A DNA stretch of 64,000 nucleotides from Aidingimonas halophila (GCF_900106955.1 NZ_FNNI01000001.1:558001-622000); one strand, 5' to 3'. Positions 35,223-44,558 are shown, numbered from the stretch's first letter. Notes: generated by a model not told the origin, from the sequence alone. Made by a program: numbers and translations.

Positions 35223-36611
35223 TCAAGGGGATTGCCGTGCCCCGGTATCCACAAGCGATGCGTCGGTTTGCTGCGCCAATTGATTGCGCTCATCCTCTTC
35301 ATCGGCCAAGGTCGTCTTCGGCAATAACAGATTCAATGTAAACGCCGTGAATGCCGCAATCACGATCGGCGATCCGCCCACGATGAGTTGCACTTGCTCA
35401 GGTAGCCTTTCAACCGACTCGGGCACGGCATAAATACCCAACGAGAGCGCCAACGACACACTGGCAATCGTCATGTTCCGGGCCGACATTTCGTCCTTGG
35501 TCAACAACTGGATGCCGGTCATGGTAATCATGCCGAACACCGTGATCGTGGCACCACCCAGGACCGGGTAAGGAATGGTCGTCATCACGGCACCAAATTT
35601 GGGAATCAACCCCGCCGCAAGCATGAACACGGCTGCCAGGGCCAGGACGTAACGGCTGATGGCTTTGGTCATGGCAACGATGCCGACATTCTGACTGAAC
35701 GTCGACGTGGGCAACGCCCCGAACAACGACCCGATCGCCGTGCAAACGCCGTTTCCCAATAATCCCCCCTTCAGTTCCTGAGCGTTCAGCTCCCGGTTCA
35801 TGCCGCCGACCGTCGTGGCAGAGAGATCACCTATCGTCTGCACGGAATTGACCACACAGATGACGATCAAGGAGGCGATAGCGGCAGAGTGGAACTCGAG
35901 TTCGAAAGGGACGAAACGTGGTGTGGTGAACCACCCTGCGTCATGCACCGGCGTGATATCGACCATACCCAATATCAGGGACAGTATATAACCGACAGCA
36001 ATACCGCAGATGATCGCCGCCAACTTGAGGAATCCCCGAGTGAACTGCGAAATCGTCAGCACCACACCCAACGTCACGATCGCAACGGCCCATTGGCTGG
36101 GAGCGCCATACTGGTCGCTGTCAACACCGCCGGCCATGTAATTGATCGCGACATCGTAGAGCGATAGACCAATGACCAGGACCACGGTACCCGCGACGAC
36201 AGGGGGAAAGAGGTGACGGATACGGTGAATGAACAATCCGGACAGAATCATGGCAATGCCACCGACCACCTGTGCGCCCAGAATGCCACCGATACCGTAT
36301 TGCGCTCCTACCGCCGTCAGCGTCGGCACATAAGCAAAGCCGACCCCGAAAATGGTCGGCAGTCTGGCGCCGAGTCTACCGACGCCATATAGCTGGATCA
36401 GTGTCGAGAGTCCCGATGCGACCAGGGATATCTGGATCAGCATCATACGTTCGGACTGAGGCAACCCCACCGCGCCAGCCACGATGATGGGAACGGCAAC
36501 CGTACCCATGATCATGGCCAGGATATGCTGCAAGGAGAGAGGTAGAGCGATACCCAAGGGTGGCTTGCCATGGAAATCGAATACCGAGGTGTTGCTGTGC
36601 GCTGTGCTCAT
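35223..36611 (-). CDS. NCS2-family nucleobase permease (xanthine/uracil/urate type)
   Basis: A 462-residue membrane protein with about fourteen hydrophobic segments. NCS2 motifs are visible: LPLSLQHILAMIMGTVAVPIIV near the start, QTIGDLSATT and GALPTSTFSQNVGIVAMTKAISR. The ATTVGG form and Gln-x-Asn in SQNVG fit the xanthine/urate branch more than the uracil branch, but the substrate is not settled. It is H+- or Na+-driven. ATG at 36611 follows GGATGG. Two TGTATACA boxes lie upstream. It is not beside purine catabolic genes. Confidence 0.88.
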   Translation of the reverse strand: MSTAHSNTSVFDFHGKPPLGIALPLSLQHILAMIMGTVAVPIIVAGAVGLPQSERMMLIQISLVASGLSTLIQLYGVGRLGARLPTIFGVGFAYVPTLTAVGAQYGIGGILGAQVVGGIAMILSGLFIHRIRHLFPPVVAGTVVLVIGLSLYDVAINYMAGGVDSDQYGAPSQWAVAIVTLGVVLTISQFTRGFLKLAAIICGIAVGYILSLILGMVDITPVHDAGWFTTPRFVPFELEFHSAAIASLIVICVVNSVQTIGDLSATTVGGMNRELNAQELKGGLLGNGVCTAIGSLFGALPTSTFSQNVGIVAMTKAISRYVLALAAVFMLAAGLIPKFGAVMTTIPYPVLGGATITVFGMITMTGIQLLTKDEMSARNMTIASVSLALSLGIYAVPESVERLPEQVQLIVGGSPIVIAAFTAFTLNLLLPKTTLADEEDERNQLAQQTDASLVDTGARQSP

Positions 36612-36638
36612 GACCCATCCATCATTTGACTGTTTTTA

Positions 36639-36706
36639 TGTATACAAATAAAGGCTGGAATAAAGAACATTACAATGCAACTTATAAGCAACATTTGCTG
36701 TATACA
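36639..36706. promoter_or_regulatory. Two TGTATACA boxes upstream of the NCS2 permease
   Basis: The 8-bp palindrome TGTATACA occurs at 36639-36646 and 36699-36706, exactly 60 bases apart, in an AT-rich stretch upstream of the permease start. The second sits in TGTATACAATATTG. GntR-type regulators commonly bind GTATAC-centred palindromes, so these are likely operators. The regulator is not in the window. Confidence 0.55.
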
Positions 36707-36811
36707 ATATTGTCGAAAAATAATGAAGATACGCATGCGTCAATGCATGATGGATAAACGACGACATGAGTTGCCCCGAACATCTACGGGTAAGCGGAAG
36801 GGGCAAGACAT

Positions 36812-37558
36812 TCAATCCAAGGCAGCCACCAGCGACATCAGACTGCTTTCCAGCCGACAGTCGGGAGCCCACCGCTCATCACCATCGCGGTATTTTCCGG
36901 TCTGTACCAGACAACCCTGAAGGCCCGCCTGCATAGCTGCTGCGACATCGGCTTCGGCATCGTCACCGACCATCATTGCCTGGTTGGCCTCGATACCGAC
37001 TTCCTCCAATACGCCATGGAAGAAGCCGGCAGCGGGCTTGCCCAACACCAGCGCCTGGGTATCAGCGGCATATTCCAGGGCTTTGACGAAGGGACCGGCA
37101 TCAAGGTGCAACCCGCCACGCTGATGGAAATAGCGGTTGGTTCCCACCGCAAGCAGCGGTGCTCCCTGGTTCAGAACCTGGAACGCATCATCCAGGTGGG
37201 CGTAGTCGAAACGATGCTCGGCATCACAGACGACGACGGCATTGGGGGCGGTACAATCCAGATCGTCGAACTCGGGGACCAGATCATCATGGATCAAGAG
37301 GTAGGGACGCAGCCCATGCTGCAGGATATAGCGTTTTATCACGGAGGGAGCTGTGTGGATCTGCGAACGCTCCACCTCAAACCCCATCTGCAATAACTCT
37401 GCATAGACCGTCGCCCCGGTTTTACGTGACGTATTGGTGATGAAACGCAACGCTATACTGGCTTCCTGAAGGCGCCTCACCGCTTCCACGGCATAGGGCA
37501 ACGGTATGCCATCCTCATGGAGAACACCGCTGATATCGAGTAGCACGGCTTGGGGCAT
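36812..37558 (-). CDS. HAD-superfamily hydrolase, HDHD2/NagD-like
   Basis: A 248-residue phosphatase of the IIA HAD class. It has motif I as LLDISGVLHEDG, motif II FITNTSRKTGATVY and motif III/IV GKPAAGFFHGVLEEVGIEANQAMMVGDDAEADVAAAMQAG. In motif I the usual DxD aspartate pair reads DIS, as in the HDHD2 (LHPP-like) group; that group keeps the first Asp only. ATG at 37558 is chosen because GGAGG precedes it. Likely substrate is a small phosphate ester or phospholysine/phosphohistidine-type compound; not certain. Confidence 0.85.
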   Translation of the reverse strand: MPQAVLLDISGVLHEDGIPLPYAVEAVRRLQEASIALRFITNTSRKTGATVYAELLQMGFEVERSQIHTAPSVIKRYILQHGLRPYLLIHDDLVPEFDDLDCTAPNAVVVCDAEHRFDYAHLDDAFQVLNQGAPLLAVGTNRYFHQRGGLHLDAGPFVKALEYAADTQALVLGKPAAGFFHGVLEEVGIEANQAMMVGDDAEADVAAAMQAGLQGCLVQTGKYRDGDERWAPDCRLESSLMSLVAALD

Positions 37559-37728
37559 TGTTGCACCTCCATCGACCTGGCCAACTGATTCACAGCCTAG
37601 TCCGCGATAGTGATACCGTGTGAACGAAGTTCCTACGCTGTAGTCACGGGAGACAGGGACCCTCATCATCGGCACCGACCGAAGCCAACCCCATGTCATG
37701 GCGCATTAACCCATTACAGGAGAGTTCG

Positions 37729-38118
37729 ATGCCCGATTTTCGTAACGATCCCACTCTGCCGTCTCCCGCGTTTCCCGGCAGCCACATGGTGCTGGACGAT
37801 CAGTATGTCTTTCTGTCGGGCCTGACAGCAGGAGATATCCAGGGCGGCGAGACCGTCATCGGCGATATCGCCGAAGAAACACGCAGTGTGATGCGTAAGG
37901 TCGAATACATGCTCCACAAGGCAGATTGCGAATTGGCCGATATCGTGCGTGCCGATGTCCATCTGACCGATCTGAACGAGATCTCGACCATGGATGCCGT
38001 CTACGCCGAGTTCTTCACTGAAGGCCAATATCCGGCTCGCACCTGTACCGAATCCGCCAAGCTGTTCGGCGAAAGCCACGTCGAAATCACGGTAATGGCA
38101 AGGCGGAATCAGAGCTGA
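37729..38118 (+). CDS. RidA/YjgF-family protein
   Basis: A 129-residue RidA-family protein. Family features are FPGSHMVLDDQYVFLSGLTAGD, the central region with MRKVEYMLHKADCELADIVRADVHLTDL and the closing PARTCTESAKLFGESHVEITVMA. The arginine in ARTC corresponds to the catalytic Arg that RidA uses to bind imines, so deaminase activity on reactive enamines is plausible. ATG at 37729 follows AGGAG. It is divergent from the HAD phosphatase. Confidence 0.9.
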   Translation: MPDFRNDPTLPSPAFPGSHMVLDDQYVFLSGLTAGDIQGGETVIGDIAEETRSVMRKVEYMLHKADCELADIVRADVHLTDLNEISTMDAVYAEFFTEGQYPARTCTESAKLFGESHVEITVMARRNQS

Positions 38119-38321
38119 TGAAAGCACGCGAATAACAGTTCGCCATTCCCGGCCGGTACGTTGTACTGTCTCAAACGTGCCACTATATCGGATCAAAGCC
38201 GATGGTCTCGCCATCCCTCGGTTTGCGGTCCAAGATCAGCATCCCCAGATCGATATCACCACGTCTCATCCTATCGGCGACATCGGGGCTGGGCCCGCAG
38301 TCGACGATCACCATAACAAAA

Positions 38322-38343
38322 CCGCCGCCCGATTGGGCGGCGG
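38322..38343 (-). terminator. Intrinsic terminator of the phasin gene
   Basis: CCGCCGCCC and GGGCGGCGG form a perfect 9-bp stem around GATT (plus strand). On the minus strand, 30 bases after the phasin stop, it is followed by TTTTGTTATGG. A good rho-independent terminator. Confidence 0.8.
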
Positions 38344-38372
38344 CTCGATTCATGCAATGGTCGGGGACCGGT

Positions 38373-38741
38373 TTACTTGGTCGCCTTGGATGCGGTCTTG
38401 GAAGCCGTCTTGACGTTCTCTTCCGTCAGCTTCTGACCTTGCTGGACGAAGTCCTGATTCATGGCGACGACTTTCTCGGCGTCCGATTTCATGCGCTCGC
38501 CCAGATCCTTGGCCACTTTTTGCTGCTCTTCGACATAGGAGCGAAGCGTTTCGGCATCCTTGATGTCCAGCGCGGCGCGAGTCTGGCTCAGGCCGATATC
38601 GGTATACGTCTTGGCAGCCTCATACTGGGCTGACAGCAGCTTTTCGGTATAGTCAATGGTCAGCGCTGCATAGGCGCGAGCCGGACCGAAAAACAAGGAT
38701 TCGAACTGTTGAGTCGCTTGATCGAATGTTGCGTTACTCAT
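38373..38741 (-). CDS. phaP: Phasin family protein (PHA granule-associated)
   Basis: A 122-residue helical protein with the phasin pattern: QATQQFESLFFGPARAYAALTIDYTEKLL and SQTRAALDIKDAETLRSYVEEQQKVA, ending in an Ala/Lys/Thr-rich tail (KTASKTASKATK). Phasins coat polyhydroxyalkanoate granules and control their size. ATG at 38741 follows GGAGG. PHA synthesis genes are not in the window. The promoter carries two direct repeats that resemble PhaR sites, so it is probably induced when granules form. Confidence 0.88.
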   Translation of the reverse strand: MSNATFDQATQQFESLFFGPARAYAALTIDYTEKLLSAQYEAAKTYTDIGLSQTRAALDIKDAETLRSYVEEQQKVAKDLGERMKSDAEKVVAMNQDFVQQGQKLTEENVKTASKTASKATK

Positions 38742-39393
38742 GGGTCACCTCCGTAAGGATGTTGATAGCGAAGGCGTCTTGACCTCCGTTGCAGTGCAAC
38801 ATAGCAAATCATTTTGTGCAGTGCAACATTATTTTCGTATATCGCATCCATTCAAGAGGCACGGGACAACACAAAACTGACGCGAGTGCCTGTATCGGCC
38901 CGGCTGACAATGGACAAGTGAGTGCCATGGCAAGTACAGATATCGCGAACGTTCGGCATATCGACGAGCCGGTCAACGCTTTGCATCAACGGCATTGTGC
39001 ACTGCCGTCATCGGCACGAGTTTATGGTGGAGTACCGCTGTCCTGGCAGATCAACTCGGTGCATCCACTCAGATGGAAACCATCAACGGGGCGTCACAAA
39101 GCAGCCAGAAACCCTATGTGAGTCTGGCCATGACGGCATCTGCCGATACAGCGGACATTATCCAGAGTGACGGCGATACCAAACGTCCACTCAAAGCCAA
39201 GACCACCATGCGGGAGGGAACACGTGGGTGATGACATCTCGATCCCCGTATCGACCTCATTCCTGAAAGTTGCCCGGTCGGCGAAGGTGCTGCCGGCCGG
39301 GCACACAGCAGTCTGACTTGATTCCAATCCCTGCTGTTGTTTTGCTGGGCACAGTACGGCAAGCGCGTGCCCCGACCATGCAGGAGCCTAGCC
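38742..39393. other. Intergenic region between phasin and dehydratase genes
   Basis: About 650 bases without a convincing gene, apart from the phasin promoter at one end. Two overlapping plus-strand frames (about 38930-39121 and 38995-39231) have no ribosome site and no family motif. A larger hairpin, TGCCCGG (39271-39277) with CCGGGCA (39297-39303) and an inner pair, lies 90 bases before the dehydratase start and may end an upstream RNA. The rest shows nothing I can name. Confidence 0.4.
38788..38829 (-). promoter_or_regulatory. Phasin promoter with two PhaR-like boxes
   Basis: TGCAGTGCAACAT occurs at 38790-38802 and 38817-38829, 27 bases apart. Read on the minus strand this gives TTGCAC (-35-like, 38826-38821), a 17-base spacer and TATGTT (-10-like, 38803-38798). 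The boxes therefore cover both promoter elements. TGC/GCA-rich sites are bound by the PHA-responsive repressor PhaR in other bacteria, which would stop phasin production until granules appear. Confidence 0.65.
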
Positions 39394-40347
39394 ATGATCA
39401 CTCTCGAGACTGTCCAACACGCTCGCGACACCATTGGCGATACGCTACTTCCCACGCCCGTGATTCTGGATCACGTCTTAACGGAACGACTGGGTAGAAG
39501 AGTCTGGCTCAAAGCGGAACTGTTTCAACGGACCGGGTCCTTCAAACCTCGCGGCGGACTCAACTGGATTCGCACCGCCAGCCAGGACGAACTCGCCGGC
39601 GGCCTGGGAGCCGTATCAGCCGGTAATCACGCCCTGGGGCTGGCCTGGGCGGCACGCGAAGCCGATGTCCCCGTCACCATCGTCATGCCCGATAACGCGA
39701 GCCATTTCAAGGTCGAGGGCAGCCGAGCCCTGGGCGCCGAGGTCATACTGCACGGTGATATCAATGATGCCTGGACATTGATGCATGAGCTGGTCGTGCA
39801 ACGCGACCTGACACTGGTCCATCCTTATGACGATCCACGTATCATCGCCGGTCAGGGGACCGTGGGGCTGGAAATTCTGGATCAAGTCCCGACCGTATCG
39901 TGCATTGTGTGCCCCATCGGTGGCGGCGGCCTGATTTCGGGCCTGGGTACCGTGACAGCATCGTTACGCCCGGACATTCATGTCGTCGGTGTGGAACCGG
40001 CCGATGCCGCCAGCATGGCCTTTGCGTTGGCATTGGGCGGTCCCAAGCATCTGGACCGAGTCGACACCTGCGCCAAGAGCCTGGCGGCCGCCGTCGTCGG
40101 CGAAAATACGTATCACATCAGCCGTCAGGTGACCGATGAATTGATGGCCGTCAACGAGGACGCCATCGCTCGTGCTGTACGCCATCTGGTCCAGAACGCC
40201 AAGCTATTCGCTGAGCCTGGCGCTGCTGTTGGTATCGCCAGCCTGCTGGAATCCGTGAATACGCTGCCGACCGAAGGCGATATCGTCGTCGTTATCACCG
40301 GGGGCAACATGGACCGCCAGGAATTCGAGACACTTTGGCCAGCCTGA
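39394..40347 (+). CDS. PLP-dependent threonine/serine-type dehydratase (EutB/hydroxyaspartate dehydratase-like)
   Basis: A 317-residue fold-type II PLP enzyme without a regulatory ACT domain. The PLP lysine is in RTGSFKPRGG (K51), the phosphate loop is GGGGLISG, and NHALGLAWAA is typical of the family. Members of this length include catabolic threonine dehydratase, hydroxyaspartate dehydratase and the hydroxyectoine-utilisation dehydratase EutB; sequence alone does not decide. A Halomonas-like host that breaks down ectoines makes EutB possible, but no doe genes are adjacent. ATG at 39394 is chosen because CAGGAG lies upstream. Confidence 0.8.
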   Translation: MITLETVQHARDTIGDTLLPTPVILDHVLTERLGRRVWLKAELFQRTGSFKPRGGLNWIRTASQDELAGGLGAVSAGNHALGLAWAAREADVPVTIVMPDNASHFKVEGSRALGAEVILHGDINDAWTLMHELVVQRDLTLVHPYDDPRIIAGQGTVGLEILDQVPTVSCIVCPIGGGGLISGLGTVTASLRPDIHVVGVEPADAASMAFALALGGPKHLDRVDTCAKSLAAAVVGENTYHISRQVTDELMAVNEDAIARAVRHLVQNAKLFAEPGAAVGIASLLESVNTLPTEGDIVVVITGGNMDRQEFETLWPA

Positions 40348-40624
40348 CGCCTCGCTAATCATGCCCACCGGCCCCGCCGCCGTCATGGCTCCACGTCGAT
40401 CAACATATACTGCATGGACCATCTACGGCGTGGGGTACCGGATGCCTGGTTGGTACACCGAGAGATCTCCTTGCCCGCACCCTGTTGAAGGCGACGTGAA
40501 CGTGGTTGCGCGCGCTCCGCTTATCGCTGGCATTGCAGATTTTCATAAATCCCCTCTCATCAGTGCGTTATCCTGGCCTTACGACAAAAATCGATAGCCG
40601 AATGACCATAGGATGACAACTGAC

Positions 40625-41515
40625 ATGAAATACTCGCTTTCCACACTGACACTCTCGCTGGCACTGCTCCTTCCTGCATTCTCGGCGCAGGCGCAGGATG
40701 ACCCCATCGTGGTTGGGGGACTCAATTACACCGAACACCTGATACTCACGTCGGCCACGACCCAGTTGCTGGAAGAAAACGGCTTTACGGTCGACCAACG
40801 CGATGGCTTGGGCACCAGCGTACTGCGACAGGCACACGAAAACGGGCAGGTCGACCTGTATTGGGAATATACCGGCAACTCAGTCATCCTGTTCCATGAT
40901 CAGGAACAGCCGGACAATGCCGAAGAGACCTATCAGCAAGCCAAGGAGCTCGATGCCGAACTGGGACTGATATGGCTCGAGCCTTCCGATACCAACAACA
41001 CCTACGCGCTTGCCATGCGTGAGGATGATGCCGAAGAACGAGGGATCGAAACGCTTTCCGATCTGGCCGAGGCGGTAAACGACGGTGCGGAACTGACCCT
41101 CGCCTCGAATGCTGAATTCTATTCCCGTGACGATGGCCTGCGCCCCTTGCAGGAAGCGTACGGCTTCGAGTTTCCACGCGACCGGATCAAGCGCATGGAT
41201 TCCGGCCTGACCTACGATGCCTTGCGCAATGATGATGTCGATGTGGCACTGGTCTTCGCCACCGACGGTCGCAACGGCGCCTTCAACTTCCGTGTCCTGG
41301 AAGATGACAAGCAATACTTCCCGGTATATGCCCTGGCTCCGGTGGTGCGTGAAGAGGTACTGGAAGCTCACCCGGAACTGGAAGACTTGCTCAATGAGAT
41401 GTCATCCAAGCTCGATGATGAGTTATTGATCGACCTCAACAGCCGTGTCGATATCGATGACCAGTCCATCGAAAACGTGGCCCATGACTTCCTGGTCGAG
41501 CAGGATCTGCTTTAA
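40625..41515 (+). CDS. Glycine betaine/choline-type ABC substrate-binding protein (OsmF/OpuAC family)
   Basis: A 296-residue binding protein with signal peptide (LSTLTLSLALLLPAFSAQA). The mature part shows the QAT family pattern: IVVGGLNYTEHLILTSATTQLLEENG, QVDLYWEYTGNS and LTYDALRNDDVDVALVFATDGR. Such proteins bind quaternary ammonium compounds or other compatible solutes through an aromatic cage. No permease or ATPase gene is next to it; a terminator follows directly. It is an orphan binding protein that must work with a transporter encoded elsewhere, or it serves as a sensor. Substrate unknown. Confidence 0.85.
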   Translation: MKYSLSTLTLSLALLLPAFSAQAQDDPIVVGGLNYTEHLILTSATTQLLEENGFTVDQRDGLGTSVLRQAHENGQVDLYWEYTGNSVILFHDQEQPDNAEETYQQAKELDAELGLIWLEPSDTNNTYALAMREDDAEERGIETLSDLAEAVNDGAELTLASNAEFYSRDDGLRPLQEAYGFEFPRDRIKRMDSGLTYDALRNDDVDVALVFATDGRNGAFNFRVLEDDKQYFPVYALAPVVREEVLEAHPELEDLLNEMSSKLDDELLIDLNSRVDIDDQSIENVAHDFLVEQDLL

Positions 41516-41539
41516 TCACACTGTCCGATCGTCTCAACT

Positions 41540-41567
41540 GCCGGGTGACGCGCTGACGTCACCCGGC
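41540..41567 (+). terminator. Terminator after the orphan binding protein
   Basis: GCCGGGTGACG (41540-41550) and CGTCACCCGGC (41557-41567) form an 11-bp stem around a 6-base loop, followed by GTTCTTC. It separates the binding-protein gene from the CocE-type gene 18 bases on. Confidence 0.7.
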
Positions 41568-41584
41568 GTTCTTCAGGAGTTCCC

Positions 41585-43621
41585 ATGTTCCCCAGTGGCG
41601 CTCAGCCTGATAGCCGCGAAGTCACGACCTTTCCGCACGACATCGTCGAGATACCGGATCTCTGGATTCCCCTCCCTGACGGTACGCAATTGGCAGCACG
41701 ACTCTGGCGTCCGATAGACGCCGATTCAACGCCTGTTCCCGCCATCATTGAATGCATCCCGTATCGCCGCCGTGATGCCACCAGTGCCGATGACGAACGG
41801 ATGCACCCGTATTTCGCCGGCCATGGTTACGCCGCACTGCGCATCGACCTGCGTGGCAGTGGTGATTCCGACGGCGTGCTGGAAGACGAATACCTGGCCA
41901 GTGAACAGGATGACCTGATTGCCGCGATCGAGTGGATTGCTGCTCAACCCTGGTGTACCGGGCGTGTGGGGATGATGGGCATCTCCTGGGGTGGATTCAA
42001 TTCGCTGCAGGTTGCCTCGCGTCAGCCCTCGCCGCTGAAGGCCATCATCGCCGTGGGCGCAACCGTCGACCGCTATCACGACGACGTTCACTACAAGGGC
42101 GGCAGCATTCTCAATGAAAACTTCGGCTGGGCCGCCTCCTCACTCTCTTTCATGTCGCGACCACCGGATCCCGCGATTCGTGACGACTGGCGGGATTGCT
42201 GGCGGCAGCGGCTCGAGAAACAGCCCTTTGTGGCGGAAAACTGGTTCGATCACCAAACTCGAGATGCTTACTGGCAGCATGGCTCGATCTGCGAAGATTA
42301 TTCACGCCTTCAAACTCCCGTTCTCGCCGTCACCGGATGGGCCGATGCCTATGTCAACTTCGTGGCCGAACTACTGGAGCATGCGAGTTGTCCACGCCTG
42401 GGCATCGTGGGTCCCTGGCCACACGCCTATCCGCATATCGCCATGCCGGGACCGACCATCGGCTTTCTTCAGGAGGCACTGCGTTGGTGGGATTACTGGC
42501 TCAAGGACCAGGATACCGGAATCATGGAGGAGCCCATGTACCGGGTCTATCGGCAGGAGTTTGCCGGTGCCGACCCCAATAGCTTGACGACTCCGGGGCG
42601 TTGGATCGCCGAGTCTTCCTGGCCGAGCCAGCATGTCCGACCGACGCGGTATGCGTTGGGAGGAACAGGCCTGTATCGAGGCGATCAGGCCACCGAACCG
42701 CGGCACAGCCGGCTGCGCGCCCCCGAAGACAACGGCCTGCAGTGCGGCGAATACATCCCCCATTGCAGCGGTCCCGAAATCGCCGGGGATCAACGTCGTG
42801 ACGATGCCCACTCACTGCTATTCGACACTGCTCCGCTAGCGACTACGCAGGACATCCTGGGTCGACCGGTGCTGCACGTGCGCGTCAGTGTCGATCAGCC
42901 GCAGGCCAATCTCATCGTGCGCCTTAGCGATGTCTCGCCCGACGGTATCTCACAGCGTGTGTCCTATGGCGTCCTCAACCTGTGCCACCGCAACGGCCAT
43001 GAGATGCCGAGCGCGGTGCCCTGCAATGAGCCCGTCGACGCCACTATTACGCTCAACCAGGCCTGCCACAGGTTCTCGGCCGGCCATCGGGTAAGACTCT
43101 CGATCACGACCGCCTATTGGCCGCTGGTCTGGCCCAGCCCCCGGCCGGTGACATTGACCTTGCACGAAGCCGATTGTCACTTGACGCTTCCTGTTCGAGA
43201 CGACGTGACGAGCCCATCGGTGTCATTCGAAGAGGCCGAGTTTTCCGGCCCGCTACAGCACCGGATCACACGGCGGGGAACGCATCGTCGCGACGCCATC
43301 AAGGAACTGGCGACAGACTGGACGCGTCATGAGATCGTCGACGATTTTGGGGAAATCACCTATGACCACGGTCTGGTCAACACGGCATCGGCCGACGAGC
43401 GTTACGTCATCCACCCCGATGACCCGAGCACGGCAAGGATGAGCAAGAGTTGGAAACAACACTTCCGGCGTGAGGGGTGGGAGGCACACACGGAAACCTG
43501 GGCGGAACTGAGTTGCGACAGCGAGTGGTTCTATCTCGAGGCCCGACTTCAGGCCTTCGAGAACGGTGAGAGATTCCTGGACCGCCAATGGCAGACGCGG
43601 CGGCGTCGACACCACGTATAA
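41585..43621 (+). CDS. CocE/NonD-family serine hydrolase
   Basis: A 678-residue alpha/beta hydrolase with the X-Pro dipeptidyl-peptidase S15 layout. The nucleophile elbow is GMMGISWGGFNSLQ (S134), preceded by the DLRGSGDSDG turn; the Asp of the triad is likely in TGWADAYVN. A C-terminal beta-jelly-roll (from about residue 420) ends the protein. There is no signal peptide. The family cleaves esters or amides of acyl compounds (cocaine esterase, glutaryl-7-ACA acylase) or proline peptides; the substrate here is unknown. ATG at 41585 follows AGGAG. It ends 12 bases before the convergent carbon-nitrogen hydrolase. Confidence 0.88.
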   Translation: MFPSGAQPDSREVTTFPHDIVEIPDLWIPLPDGTQLAARLWRPIDADSTPVPAIIECIPYRRRDATSADDERMHPYFAGHGYAALRIDLRGSGDSDGVLEDEYLASEQDDLIAAIEWIAAQPWCTGRVGMMGISWGGFNSLQVASRQPSPLKAIIAVGATVDRYHDDVHYKGGSILNENFGWAASSLSFMSRPPDPAIRDDWRDCWRQRLEKQPFVAENWFDHQTRDAYWQHGSICEDYSRLQTPVLAVTGWADAYVNFVAELLEHASCPRLGIVGPWPHAYPHIAMPGPTIGFLQEALRWWDYWLKDQDTGIMEEPMYRVYRQEFAGADPNSLTTPGRWIAESSWPSQHVRPTRYALGGTGLYRGDQATEPRHSRLRAPEDNGLQCGEYIPHCSGPEIAGDQRRDDAHSLLFDTAPLATTQDILGRPVLHVRVSVDQPQANLIVRLSDVSPDGISQRVSYGVLNLCHRNGHEMPSAVPCNEPVDATITLNQACHRFSAGHRVRLSITTAYWPLVWPSPRPVTLTLHEADCHLTLPVRDDVTSPSVSFEEAEFSGPLQHRITRRGTHRRDAIKELATDWTRHEIVDDFGEITYDHGLVNTASADERYVIHPDDPSTARMSKSWKQHFRREGWEAHTETWAELSCDSEWFYLEARLQAFENGERFLDRQWQTRRRRHHV

Positions 43622-43633
43622 CGCATACCGGAC

Positions 43634-44497
43634 TCAATGACCACGCTCTCTCTCAGCCCGACGCGCCAGCAACGAGGCCACCAGCGGCGTGTCGGCATCA
43701 CGATGGGTCGGCATGGCAAAACGTGCCGCATCGATCGCCGTCGTGTCGATATCGGCCACCGCGATGCCAGTGCCATCGTCGGCACGAGCCAGAACGGTGC
43801 CATCGGCCCCGACGATGCAACTGCCTCCCCAGAACCACGACTGCCCTTCTCCACCATAGCGATGCGCCATGATCATCGGCGTGCCGTACATCATTGCGTA
43901 GAAACGCAGGCAAGTCAGCCAGTTGGCCTCGTCATCGAAGTCGCCCTCCACCATGCCGGACGCCGCATTGACTGGTGCCAGCACCACATCGGGGCGTTCG
44001 AGCATCGCCGCATGGGCCAGTCCCGGGTTCCACAGGTCGGCACAGATCAACACACTGCAGGACAAGCCCTGATGCGCTACCGTCGTCAGGGTTTGTCCCT
44101 TGGTAAACACCTTCCCTTCCTCATGGCCGCCGTAGGTGCAAAGATTGACCTTGCGATGGACCCCTTCGATGCGCCCCTGACGCAGACAGGCTGCGGCATT
44201 GGCATATTCACCACGCCCGACCCGTTCGACGAAACCGACGACCGTCAGCATGTCGCCGCTTTCCCGGGCCAGCCACTGCAGGCGCGGATCATCCGCATGC
44301 ATGGCGACATCGGGTACGCGCGATTGCAGGTCATAACCCGTCAGGGAAAGCTCCGGGAAGACCAGTACGTCGACTTGCTGTTCCCTCGCCTCGGCGATCA
44401 GCGATTCATGAACGGGAAGATTGGCCTCCACATCGCCGAGCTCGCAATTCATCTGTGCCACGGCAAGGCGATAATCGTGCTGCTGACTGGAATTCAC
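43634..44497 (-). CDS. Carbon-nitrogen hydrolase (nitrilase superfamily)
   Basis: A 287-residue amidase-type enzyme with the complete triad: E49 in VFPELSLTGYD, K116 in HRKVNLCTYGG and C152 in SVLICADLWNP. The conserved Glu, Lys, Cys set points to amide or carbamoyl hydrolysis in the cytosol. I chose the GTG at 44497, which has GAGGT upstream; a second GTG at 44533 has none. The substrate is unknown. It is divergent from the MmgE/PrpD gene, and close to CocE, so these enzymes may act on one compound. Confidence 0.85.
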   Translation of the reverse strand: MNSSQQHDYRLAVAQMNCELGDVEANLPVHESLIAEAREQQVDVLVFPELSLTGYDLQSRVPDVAMHADDPRLQWLARESGDMLTVVGFVERVGRGEYANAAACLRQGRIEGVHRKVNLCTYGGHEEGKVFTKGQTLTTVAHQGLSCSVLICADLWNPGLAHAAMLERPDVVLAPVNAASGMVEGDFDDEANWLTCLRFYAMMYGTPMIMAHRYGGEGQSWFWGGSCIVGADGTVLARADDGTGIAVADIDTTAIDAARFAMPTHRDADTPLVASLLARRAERERGH

Positions 44498-44558
44498 GGT
44501 ATACAGACCTCGATACTCAACACAACGAATCACGCTAGATTAGCGAGTCACTGACATC

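Noticed and set aside
36612-36811. Possible purine riboswitch upstream of the NCS2 permease
   Set aside because: The region is AT-rich, but no three-way-junction pattern or conserved loop sequences were found; protein operators explain it better.
38930-39231. Two overlapping small frames between the phasin and dehydratase genes
   Set aside because: Neither has a ribosome site, a recognisable motif or a consistent start; treated as non-coding.
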